A stretch of 64,000 nucleotides of DNA from NCBI RefSeq assembly GCF_020360975.1, contig NW_025408672.1:2728001-2792000 (forward strand), written 5' to 3'. The translations under genes were made by a program, and so were the position numbers. The notes beneath the pieces are model-generated. The model saw only the letters and a program-made list of their open reading frames with translations. It had not been told where the DNA came from and ran no database searches. The DNA is from Hirsutella rhossiliensis (taxonomy: Eukaryota > Ascomycota > Sordariomycetes > Hypocreales > Ophiocordycipitaceae). This document shows positions 34,801-45,440 of this stretch, in pieces. How positions within the stretch are numbered: the stretch's first letter is position 1; each line of letters begins with the position of its first letter.

Positions 34801-36201
34801 ATGCCCGGCATCATGACGCTGCGAGGCAAGGCTGGCGTCTACGCCGGCGCCGCGCTCCTGCGACTCGTGCTCACCCTCGCTTTCCCGGCCCTGCCCGACT
34901 TGCTGACGGGCCGCGTTGAGATCTCAACGCCCGTCACGAGCTTCAAGCGATGTATGCTGCTACCCTAGTGAGGAATGGGTGGGCGACGAGGAATCCTGCT
35001 GACCTGGCTTGGCGACGACGCAGTACAGGAAGGCTTATTTCTCTACAACCACAATGTCCCGCCGTATGATGGCGGCGTCTACCACCAGGCGCCCTTGCTC
35101 CTCCCGCTCTTCTCGCTGCTCCCCGACGTCAAGGCCTGGCCCATCTTCACCTCGCTGCTGTATATCTTGGTGGACCTCGTCAGCGCAGATGCATTGGTCA
35201 GGATTGCCGACTCGGGCGAGGCCGGCCAGTCCCTGCTGTTTGCGTCCCCGCGGCGAGCGAGGCGCGCATCAGGCCTGTTCGTGGCTGCGGCGTGAGTTTG
35301 CCCGTCCAAGTTTTACCTGGGAAGCGAAGCTGACGGCGCCAGGTTCCTCTTCAATCCCCTGACGATTGCAACGTGTATAGGGCGCTCGACCAGCGTCTTC
35401 ACGTCTTGCGCCATCCTCCACGCCATCTCCAGGGCCATCCACGGCTCCCCCCTGAACGCAATGGTGGCCCTCTCCTTCGCCTCATACCTGTCCATGTACC
35501 CGCTGCTCCTCGCGCCGCCGCTCGTTCTCCTGGCCTTTGATCGCCAGTCCCCGAAACGTCGCGAAGCCTGCGCGAGCAAGTTTGCCGTCAAGTGTACCCT
35601 CGTCATGGCCGCCTGTCTCGCCATCCTCCTGGCCATGTCCTTTGTGCTGACAGGCAATTCGTGGGAATTCTTGGCACGCACATACGGCATCCAGCTCACG
35701 CTCTCGGACCTCACCCCCAACGTCGGCTTGTGGTGGTACTTCTTCATCGAGATGTTCGATTCCTTCCGGGCCTTTTTCCTCGCCGTCTTTTGGCTGCACT
35801 TATCCTCCTACGTTGGCGGCCTCACCATCCGCATCCGCACCCAGCCACTCGTGGTTCTGACTCTTCTGCTCGGCATCTTCGCCATATTCAAGCCGTACCC
35901 GTCCATTGCCGACACGAGCCTGTTCCTGGCCATGCTTCCGCTGTTCTGGCACGTGTTTCCCCTCATGCGCTACACCTACGTCGCCTCGGCCACCATCTTG
36001 TACGCCACGTTCCTCGGCCCGGCCTTTTACCACCTATGGATCTACGCGGGCAGCGGCAACGCCAACTTCTTCTACGCCATCACCTTGGTATGGAGCCTGG
36101 GGCAGAGCCTGTTGGTGTCGGACCTGGCATTTGCTGTCCTGAGAGATGAGTGGGAGGTGGAGAGGCCCGAGATGGTAGGGAAAGATGTCAAGCAGATATA
36201 G
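34801..36201 (+). CDS. GPI transamidase subunit PIG-U (Gab1/Cdc91)
   Basis: Polytopic ER membrane subunit of the GPI transamidase complex, which attaches glycosylphosphatidylinositol anchors to proteins. Exons 34801-34951, 35024-35291 and 35343-36201 give 425 aa. Hallmarks: exon junction SFKRLQEGLFLYN followed by VPPYDGGVYHQAPLLLPLF; AAAFLFNPLTIATCIGRST; LTPNVGLWWYFFIEMFDSFR, the most conserved block; and FKPYPSIADTSLF. About eight to nine hydrophobic segments are visible. Splice sites are GTATGC/CGCAG and GTGAGT/GCCAG with CTGAC branch sites. ATG 34,801 was chosen as the first in-frame ATG; Met at 34,813 is an alternative. The gene converges with Sam37 at its 3' end (193-bp gap). Confidence 0.93.
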
Positions 36202-36393
36202 GGATTTAGAAACACAAGCTTAGCACGGGCACGGCAAGCAGGACACTTGCGCTATTGAGCATAGGTGGCACTTAGATGGGAACAAAGAAATCATCGACAC
36301 TGGTCCCTAAGTCGTCGAGGTATCTGACGTTGCCGCATCTCATTTCCAAGGGGAGGGGTATCAAGTTCCTTTACGCCTCAAGACTCCACCTTC

Positions 36394-37741
36394 TTAATCC
36401 ACCTCTGAATCCATCTCTACAAGCCGACCATGGCCAGTAGACAAGCTCCCCGTGGCCGGTGCCGAGGGCATTGGTGCAGACTGATAGGTCCCCATGGCAC
36501 CGCTCAGCATCGTCCCGAGTTCTCCGAACTGGCTGAGCATGCCCCCTTGTCGAATGGCTCTCCAGACTTGCGACCGAGCACCAAACGGCTGGAGCGACTT
36601 GTAGGCATAGAGGCCGTACCCAACGACAGCGCCGGTAGCCACGAGGCTCGAGGCCAGCACCAGCGCCCGGCGGTCCAGGCCGTGAGACGCTTGTTCGGCA
36701 CGCAGCCGCATCTCCTTGGCGTAGTGCTCGCCGAGGCTGGGGGCGTTGCGAAGGATGGAATCGACGACCCGGGCGCTCGAGCCGATGACGGTGGGCGGGT
36801 CTGAGGCAGACCATGGCAGGTCCCGTGGCGCCACGCTGTCTACGAATTTTGACAGCCGCGGAGCCTCGGCTTGCATCCAGTCACGCAGAAAGGAGCGCGG
36901 CACGGAAGGCTTGAGCATGAGGGCGAGATAGCCGTAAGCCAGACAGTCCAACGAGGAGACGGGCGTTCCGGGAAAGAATCGCGGTGGCTCCCGGTCGCCT
37001 TGCTTCTCATGGTCGACCATAAAGGCACCCACGTCGGACAGACAGTCCCCGACAAGCCCATGCAGTCTGATGGCAGCAGCCTGCTCAGGCGTCATCTCCT
37101 CACGGACCGTCTTCTTCGTCGTCACGGGCAGATGCCTCCTAAACGTCTCCGGCAGCGCATCCCGGCCAGCCGACAGATGCAGGCCGGCGCTGGGGTCAAA
37201 GTCGGTGTCCAGCTCCGCGAGCCCCAGGTGCTCGGCGCGCTTGATGGCTTCGGCCCGGATCAGGGGCGGGACGGTCCAGGTCAGCGGGAAGGGGAGAAGC
37301 GCGCTGTAGGCCGGCCGGGTTGCGGCTGACCAGTTGGCGGCGGAGACGTAGAGCGAGAGATCGACCAGGGGCGCCGCATGCACGGACAGATAGGCGCTGT
37401 AGGCGACACTGTCGGCTTGCTGGCGCGCATCCAGGCTTTCGTCGAGGTTTCTGCAGAGGGAGTTTGAAGTGAGGTAGTCGACTATCTGGCGGTAGCCACT
37501 TGTCCAGACGCCGTCGTGGTACAGCGCGGGGAGATGGTCTGGGTGGTCAGTCGAGGCTCATGAGCAGCTGGAGTCGCATGGCAGGCAACCTACGTGACGG
37601 GCTGACGGAGGGATCGCTGCTCGGGGTGAGGCACCAGGTAGAGGGTGGAGCGGCATGGTAGAGATGGGCGATGGTGGCGAGGCACTCGGCGTCAATCGAA
37701 GGGAGGCCGAACGCCGCCCCCCAGACATGGAGGTTGAGCAT
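36394..37741 (-). CDS. sam37: SAM complex subunit Sam37/metaxin (mitochondrial outer membrane)
   Basis: Subunit of the sorting and assembly machinery that inserts beta-barrel proteins into the mitochondrial outer membrane. Exon 1 37741-37594 and exon 2 37538-36394 give 430 aa. It starts MLNLHVWGAAFGLPSIDAEC, the thioredoxin-like N-terminus of Tom37/metaxin proteins; after the 55-nt intron (donor GTAGGT) it continues HLPALYHDGVWTSGYRQIVD. The GST-like C-terminal domain includes SLDCLAYGYLALMLKPSVPR, the metaxin GST_C signature. A hydrophobic segment VLASSLVATGAVVGYGLYAY near residues 340-360 fits a C-terminal outer-membrane anchor, followed by a 70-residue tail. Exon 2 has no in-frame ATG for some distance; the two-exon model rests on frame and family continuity. 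Confidence 0.86.
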
Positions 37742-38249
37742 CGCCGTGATGAGCCGACCGGCGGGCCGATGACTGTCTGTGCTGAGTCTAGGGCACTTGG
37801 GCATAAAAAGCGGAAAAGCGAAAGAGCACCAAGAGCAAGGGCCCGAAATCGTTCGGTTCTGAGGCTCCTCAAGCAGACGCCATCGTCACCACCGGTCCGG
37901 CAAAGCACTAGTTTGCTGCGCGCTCGGCCACGTGACGCCGCCAGGCAGGTCCAGGGACAGGCGCATGGGGGCCCCGACCGGGCCGATCCATGCTGAAGTC
38001 AAGAAACAACAAAAAACAACCAAAAAGAAATTGAGGGCGAGGAAGAAAGCCTCTAACCGGTGGCGATATTCATCCCCCGATGTGCCCCCCTGACGATCAG
38101 GTATCAAAGCTCGTCCAGGGGAGGTGGAGGCGGCCAGTTCGCGCCCCGACGTGCACCGCGACAGCAGCTCTCCTCCACGAGCCCCAGCGTCCATCCTGAC
38201 GTTATCTTGTAGGCTTCGCAGCTGACCATTTACGAGTTACCCAATCGTC

Positions 38250-38284
38250 GTCCATCGTCCATCGTCCATCGTCCATCGTCCATC
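38250..38284 (+). repeat. Heptanucleotide repeat (GTCCATC)5
   Basis: Five perfect head-to-tail copies of GTCCATC. Confidence 0.95.
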
Positions 38285-39249
38285 AAGACTCCACCAGCAG
38301 CAGGAACTTTGGTCACCGCTCGTTTCGCGCCGGCATTGCATGCCCACTATGCGAGCATCCCGACCTCGACGTCAGAGATTGGGTCATTTCAGAGAGCTCG
38401 TCACCGGCCTGTACGTACATGTGACAAGCCTGTCACCAATGCACCCCTGGAGGGGGGGTCTGCAGTACGGATAGTTGAGACGAAAATCCGAAACGAGCAG
38501 CAAGAGGTGAGAAAGGGGCCCTGGTTTCTTCTTTTGTTCTGGAAATTGACCGTGTCGCGGATGGGCGGGCCCTCCATTTTCATTTCATGTTTGCATGCGC
38601 CTGAAACTAACGTTTCTGTAAACGTACTGTACCTATGTAAGTTACTTTGCTTGCGGATACCTGTATGATGAGATGATGATGAATGGGTTCGTTGCTTCGC
38701 ATCCGTGCTTTTATTAATTCGATATCCGATGGAGGTAGTAGGAGCTTAGCTAGCAGCATGGACTATTTAACATAGCTGCCAAGCTTGTAAGAGAAACCGC
38801 CCTCTGGGCCTCTGGGACCAAGGAGAAAGGAAAAGAAAGGAAAAATTGGTCATGGAACGCCTTGGCTGCTCGCTTCTAGCAAATGGCAAAACCAGAGGAC
38901 CAGAGGGGCTAGTCGTGCCCAGGGAGAATGATAGCACGGCCTCCGCATTTCCGCCGTTCGTCGATTGCTCGAGCATGGGCGTTTTGCGACGATCACAACC
39001 ATCGAGGCGGCCAGCCACGCTACTTTGCTGTCACATACCTGATCCACCACACTCGGCTATCTAGGGGTGAGACCGAGTGAGGCCCTACCAAATTCCAGTC
39101 TCGGCCGAAAAGAGCTCAATACAGTTGTCGCGTAACTCCCAAGGCCTTTGCCTGCAAATGCGTCACTAGAAACGAGTCTGTGTAGGATTTGGCAAAACTT
39201 CTATTGCCTCGATGCTATGGCATTCCCATTCCCATTACCATGTATAATC

Positions 39250-40260
39250 ATTACCCTCCTTCGTAACCTTTGGCAAGCAGCCGCGACAGTGCCGAGGGTA
39301 TCAACGACGCAAGCGCATTGAAAGACATAAATGAAATGCTCCCGTGATGCAGATCCTCCAGCAAGCCACATGAGCCCTGAAAAGCATGATACGTAAAACC
39401 CTCTTCCGCAGTCGAGATGATTAAATTATTGTAGAAAGGGGCACAAAAATAGCCAGGCTGCGGCTCGGGCGCAAACAGGCAGGAGAAGAAGTAGTGTTGC
39501 GATCCGCTCGTGCCAGCCAAGGCGGGATGGGTCGAGGCGACCCGTTCTGCGGCCGGGCGTGAGGTTGACTTTAGCCGTCGAGGGTAATGTCCGGTGCGAG
39601 CAAGGAAATTGATTCGACGTCCGCCAGACGAGGCGGGCGGAAAGCGGCGTCATGGGGGCCGTTTGAGGCAGATGACCACCACATGCAGAAGCCAGATCCA
39701 AGGATAGAGATGCATGTTCGACCCCGCGGCGGGGCGACTTGACGGAATGCCATGCCGCAGGATTCGAGACGCAGGAGGCGGAACGCGGCTCCTTCTCTTG
39801 CAGGTTCCCGAAGTTGCATGTTTCGATGTGTACGTGTTTCTTTGTCCGAGGCGACGAATGACCGATGTTTAGACGATACCGTTGTCCCTGAGATGAATTG
39901 CTGTCGACAAAGGGATGGCTCCTCTAGCCGCGGTTGGGCAGGGGAGGAAGAGGCCGGCTGGGAGGAGGCCCCGGGCAGGGAGGGAGGTGAGAGGGACGCT
40001 GAGCAGGCATGGTTGTGGTGTTGGGTGGTTGCTTGGTGATGATGAGATGGGCTCGAAGGACGAGTTCGCGATGGTCGGTCTGTAGAAGACGAAGATATGC
40101 GGTACGCTGCAAGTTGTTGAGAGGTTGAGAGCAGGAAGCTTCGGAAGCAGGAGGGGTGGATGAGCAGACAGGAAGCTTGAAGTGACTTGAAGTGACGAGT
40201 GGTGGTGATGCGGTGTGGAAACGAGGGCAGGCCCGGCGCCTTATGTACAAATTCCAAGGC
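39250..40260 (-). other. Possible transcribed segment with mRNA-leader-like sequence
   Basis: Reading the minus strand from about 40,250, there is a C/A/T-rich stretch (repeated TCACTTCAAG, then CATCATCACCAAGCAACC and ACCACAACC) ending in ATG at 40,010. This is the style of a strongly expressed fungal gene's 5' UTR and Kozak site. The ORF from that ATG is only 28 codons, Pro-rich, ending at 39,924. Further short ORFs follow but no family is recognised. It may be a uORF, a gene with unresolved introns, or a non-coding RNA. Confidence 0.3.
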
Positions 40261-40523
40261 CGACGGACTCCGGAGCTGGCCCTCCAGGCAGTACAAACGA
40301 CCAGGCAATCTGAGAAGGGGTGGATGACGGACAAGGGCAGTACAGAGAGAGGTACTCCGTGGGTGTACATACACTTTTGCACGTCAGCCCAGAGCTCGCG
40401 CTGAAAGTGCCTGATTCAGAGCCGGGGGCCCCTTGCAAGCCTTTCCCGTGCCATTGTGAGGATCCTTAGACACTCCCCCCCCCACACCCCTCCCCAGGCA
40501 AAAAGCAGCCAAGCCCCAGGCCC

Positions 40524-40723
40524 CAGCAGGGGAAGGCAGCAGGGGAAGGCAGCAGGGGAAGGGAGGCCCTCCCCTCGCTAAGGCAGCATGCCTCTGAAAG
40601 GGTAATTACTTGCAGCTGCCTTGGGGCGACCTTGGGGCGACCTCGGGGCGACTTCGACCACTGGCCACCGCAAGCATAATTGAAATGGGCAGGCACCACA
40701 CAGGCACCACACAGGCACCACAC
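40524..40723 (+). repeat. Three adjacent three-copy tandem repeats
   Basis: Three separate arrays, each with three units, follow one another: CAGCAGGGGAAGG (13 nt) at about 40,524-40,563, CTTGGGGCGAC (11 nt) at 40,620-40,652 and AGGCACCACAC (11 nt) at 40,691-40,723. The first and third are essentially perfect; the second has one substitution in its last unit. Confidence 0.88.
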
Positions 40724-43700
40724 ACATGGCTGCTGCCCCTGTTGGGCAAGAGCCCGGGCCTCTGGGAGGGCTGGGCGTCAGGCGCGGGTACCTGGGCAAA
40801 TGTAAGGTACACAGGTCTGAGTCCAGTCGACCTCGGTGTCAGTTTGCGTGTCTGGTTGACCACCAACAAGAGCATCAGGCTGGGTGACGATGACGACGAG
40901 GAGCAGCGCAGTCGCAAAGCCGCCCAAACACGGCGACGACACACACACTGGTCTTGCTGTGTCAAGAAATGCAGTGCCATCGCCGTGCACACGGGTTCCG
41001 GCACTCTCCCTCCCTTTGTCCGTGTGCTGCGTGCTGTGCTTTTCGTCGTCTTGGGCGACGGCAAAATGGCAGCCAAGCCTCCTTTTTCCTGTTCTTTCTT
41101 TGCCCGACCCCGTTTGCTTTTTCATTGTACGTCTCATTCATGTACTGTACCTGCATACGGGGTGCATGCATGCAACATTTTTGCCCTTTGGCCTGCGTTA
41201 TTGAACGGACGGACACTCTTTTGTTTTTCCCCCCACGGCTGTGTGCGTCGTCGTCGTCGTCCCACGGCTGATGCGGCCTTCCCGGATCATGGAAGCAGAC
41301 ACACGGCGCTCACTCACCCCATCCCTGCCCTGATTGCCTGTTTCCGTTCCCTTACGTGTGGCGGTAATTTCTGTACAACGTGGCGAGCCGGATTGGTGTC
41401 GCGCGATTCCAGACACTCATGCCATCACATTCGCCGCCGCCGGCAAAGGCATTCAGCCTCCTCCCTGCTCGCGACAAACGGGAAAGGCGACGCGGCACGG
41501 TGTGCGCGCCGGCATCCATTCCATCGCCTCTCTCTCTCCCCCCCTCTCTCTCCTTTCTTCTAATCCCGTCCACGTGGGGGATTTCGTCGGAGGCTCTTGG
41601 AGCGCGTGTTGGCTGCTCTCCTTCTCTTGCGGCTGCTTCGGATGGCGGGGGACGCAAAGTCCTAATTTCGCGTTCATTGACAGGACAGGCAACACACGAG
41701 GAGCCTGGTTGCACGGCGGGATGCCCAGCCGAGCCGGCAAGTGCAGAGGCAGGCGGCAGATAGACCGAGGAAAAGAAAGGAACCAACGCAAAAAGACTAG
41801 AATAGAACGCAGCAGGAGGCTGTCCTGTCACGGAGCAGATGGAGGAGACGTTTGATGAGGGTGGGGATCAATCACCTGTACAGTACCAAGGTAGTAAGTA
41901 CTAGTAGTACCTGGCTGTCCTTGCAGGCAGAACAGGTGTCTGGAAGGCTGCATGTACCCGTGCGGCAGGGGCCGTGTCGCCCTGCCCGCTGTAAGTGAGA
42001 TTTGCACATGCCGCTGTAGGGAGCCGGCCATGCAAGTCCCCTTTCTGTCTGCACATGGGCGCATAGCTGCATCAACCGTACGAGCCACCCTCAATTGGCA
42101 GCCTGCAGCGTGTCTGACGCTGTCTAGCCGAAACAGCGGACAGACGATTTGCAAGCAAAGCCGCGCCATGATTAACGCAGCGGCTTGTTCGGAATGCTCT
42201 CACATCAGACGGCTACGGGACGCGCTCAGGACAGGCAGGGGATGGGCGCCGAGGCCATACCGGCCGGTACTGCATGTAATTAATACAAAGTCGGTCAGGT
42301 CAGGTGGCTCTCTGGGGGCCCTGTTCCTGGAGGGGTTGTAGATCCCGGCCAGCCCGGACGGCTGTCTGTGTGTCCGGCTTGTCAGCCTGTCCGAGAGTCC
42401 GTGGCCTGACAGCGGCGCCAGTCGAAGAAGAAGGGAGCCTATTCCCCTCCCCCCTGATGTTGTCCTTCTCCCTCACCTTGCAGAGAACCATGACAAAATT
42501 TTCAGCGGAAAAAGAAAAGAAAAAGAAAAACGACCGAGCGGGTCCAATCGACGGCTAGCCACCCACCCACTCACTCTCTTTCTCTGTGTGTGCTCGAATT
42601 ACAGCATGCACCGCTAAAGTCTCGGCGCCCTTGCGCTCTCCAGAGCTGCATCCATAGCTGCAGGCAGGCAGGCCAAGGTAACCTTCGGCTGCACAGGAAA
42701 GTGGCACAAGCGGCGCGTTTCGCTTCCTCCTGATCGGCAGGGTTGCGGTGAACCATGGACTAGATCCCGATCGCGGGGAGGGTGCTGTCAAACCTAGCAG
42801 AGGCCTCTGTCTCTGCCTTGTACTGTAAATCCGTGTCTGCTCCTGTCTTGGTGGGTGCTGCAAGTGTGCGGCCTTGATCTGCTGCTCGGAATACCCGTCG
42901 CGGAAAGCGGTCGCATCCGGTGGGGGGCGTCTGGCTTGTTTCACTTGTCCCGACCCGTATGCCGCCTCCCGCCTTCATCAACCAAAGGAATGGGCAAAGC
43001 GTCTCGCCGTGACGCCGCAGCAGCAGTTTACTCCGCACCGAGCATGCGAGTATTCGTCAATGCTGACCTCAGAGCTAGTCAACGAGGCAGCTACAACAAG
43101 GCCCGGGGAGAGCCTGTCGCCTCGGGGAGGGCCTGTCGCCCCGGGGAGCGTCATCGAATCGACCGGCCTGGCCCGGTTGGCGGTCGCAACAAACGCCCGC
43201 ACCCCCTCTCCGCCGTGGCGCCCGAATCTTACGACGCCTTTTTTGCTGCTGTACGGACAACAAAGGGAGGAGGTCAATTTCGAGCATGGGCGGCCTCGGC
43301 TCGCCAGTGCGTCACGCGGTTGCTCATGATGCCTGCAGCCTTACCGTCCCTCCCGCGGGCCTGGGCTGTTGAGCGGTTCGCCAGCAAGGGCCATGGAGCC
43401 CCCTGGCAGTGTGCTCGGCAGGGTGCAGGGATATCCCTGGTCCGTGACCCTCAACCACCCCGTGACTCACTCTGCTACAGTGATGACATGGCCATGGCTG
43501 CTGCTAAGGCCGGCAATCAATGGACCCTTGGCCGCTTGTGGCTGAACAAGAGGCATAAAAGAAGAAAGCCAAGTTCAAGAAGGGGAGGGGGGCCAATAAG
43601 CACAGATGCCGCCTCTTTTTTCCTTATTTTTTCGCTTTGTCTTTCCTCAATGGGAGGGGACCACCAGAAGACGTTTTTTTAACCACTCTGGCAGAATCCG

Positions 43701-44837
43701 GAGATGACGAGTGGAGCGCCCAGACCCCTGCAGAGCGGGTCAGGAACAGCGCGCCATGAAATCATAAGGGTCTTCTTGAGCCGGGATCGGGCCTCTTGTC
43801 TCCCTCCCCAACAAAGCTCCAGGCACACAGCTGACAGTTTTTTTTTTTTGCTCTCCATTTTTTTGAACATGTATCTGACAGCTGTGTCTTCGTCTGTTTC
43901 GGCAGCCCATCAACGCTTTCGGGCGCCACGATGCGCTTCGCGATTGCTTCGCGATGAGCCTGTACTTTACTTAAATGGCGCGAGGGTGTTGCGGCGGCCC
44001 CGAGTTGTGCGCCCACCGAGTGACGGGGTGTCAGATTTTTCCCTTTAGCTGATCGGCGCATGTCGTGATGATGGTGCACATGACATGATGATTGTCCTCT
44101 GCCGTCGAGTCTGAAACCGCCTCTGAAGTCATCTTGACCTCACCACTTGCTCCAGTCTGATGGTGCCTGCCGATCTCTGAGCCGGGTCAGCGTCTGCGTG
44201 GCCTGGGCGTATTTTTCTTTCCTCTCCTTTCTTCTCGTTTGCATCGTGCCATCATGACGATGTCATCCTTTGCGGCGCTCAGACGCTGCCACGTCCGAGC
44301 ATCAGCGAACTCGTGCCGAGTTACCCACCGCAAAGTAGGTACTCCGTACAAGGTCCTACTACTAACACGCTCCTCGACATCAGGTACCTGGCTCGGCGCC
44401 TGGGTGTCCGGTAGGTACCTGCAGGGCCAAGCCCTGGTGACAGCGGCACGCTGAGATGAAAATCAGGCAGCGCCACAAGAGGTGGGGGGCCGACAATAAG
44501 CTCCTCGTCTCCGAATGTGCGTGCGTGCGTTGGTCGTTGCTTTTTCCTGCTCGGGACATGAGCGGCGCGGGATGAGCTCTTGGCAGACGGCCTGGGCTGT
44601 TGCTTCAACAGGTTTCCTTTTGGCGAAAAACAAGTTCTTGCCTCTTGAGTCCCTTGAATCTCTGTACCTGCATCACGCCCGGGCTTGGTGAGAATGGCCA
44701 GCACAGCTGAGCTTCCACCAGAATTCGCTGTCGTGGCGTGGGCCGAGACCCTTCACCACGTCGATAGATCTCACCCGGCGCGACCCCCTCTTCCCGAGAC
44801 CCGTTTTTGCCTTGTCCCTTTCTTTTTCGCTTGCTTC

Positions 44838-44937
44838 CAGTCGATATCTATATGAGATATCGACTGTCTATTAGATAGATAAAGCCGCCCGGTCCAGTCT
44901 GCGGTGTTCCAGGAGGTGTTCCAGGCCAGACTGGACC
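44838..44937. repeat. Two adjacent perfect inverted repeats (hairpin-capable)
   Basis: CAGTCGATATCT (44,838-44,849) pairs perfectly with 44,855-44,866 across a 5-nt loop. Twenty-four bases later GGTCCAGTCTG (44,891-44,901) pairs perfectly with 44,927-44,937. The second loop (25 nt) contains two direct copies of GGTGTTCCAGG. Either could form a stable RNA or DNA hairpin, or serve as a dimeric protein-binding site. Confidence 0.85.
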
Positions 44938-45406
44938 TCGTCCTCTCCGCAGAATCCAGCCAGCTGGGATGGCCACTGCTTTGTCTCGGATGCCGTTGCG
45001 TGGAATCATACCATCAAGGCCGCTTCATTGATGGATGATGGCTTGCTCGCCCGGCGACGGGCCGCCGCCGCCGCCCAATGCGGAGGGAGCAAGACGGCGC
45101 TGTGGCTGCCGTGTAGCGGCATGCTCATTGGCCCCGTCCCCGTGTTGCCGCGCTGCCTTGCGAGCTGCGACTGATGCGGAAGGGCGTGCAGCAGCGGCAT
45201 CAGCAATCGTGCCCGTTTTCCCTCGGGTGATCTCGCTCGGCAGTACGTACGATACCAGGGGCCCCTTGCAAGCCTCTTCTTCTTTCCTCCCCCCTTTGTC
45301 CCCTTTGTCCCCGGCTCGCCAAACAGCCAAAACTGCCAGTCGTCTGGTGTCGCACGGCAGCGCAGTCAATCCCGTGCCCCGTGCCTCATGCTCCTGGTGC
45401 CTTGCA

Positions 45407-45440
45407 TGTACTGTACTGTACTGTACTGTATGTATGTATG
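45407..45440 (+). repeat. TGTAC/TGTAT short tandem repeat
   Basis: Four TGTAC-type units run into three TGTA units, giving a GTAC-palindrome-rich tract. Confidence 0.9.

Noticed and set aside
38250..38284. Regular repeats considered as CRISPR-like array
   Set aside because: Units are contiguous without spacers, and the genome is eukaryotic.
39571..40374. 267-codon minus-strand ORF
   Set aside because: Ser/Pro/His-rich translation of what looks like an untranslated leader; the better ATG context at 40,010 lies in another frame.
40610..41563. 317-codon plus-strand ORF in the gene-free region
   Set aside because: Composition shifts along its length, it starts inside tandem repeats, and other frames are equally open; no family similarity.
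42855..43682. 275-codon plus-strand ORF
   Set aside because: Starts with a non-ATG codon region, Arg/Ala/Gly-rich, no recognisable domain, overlapping ORFs on both strands.
44239..44454. 71-codon plus-strand ORF with a mitochondrial-presequence-like start (ATG at about 44,254)
   Set aside because: Possible first exon, but no downstream exon or family could be found.
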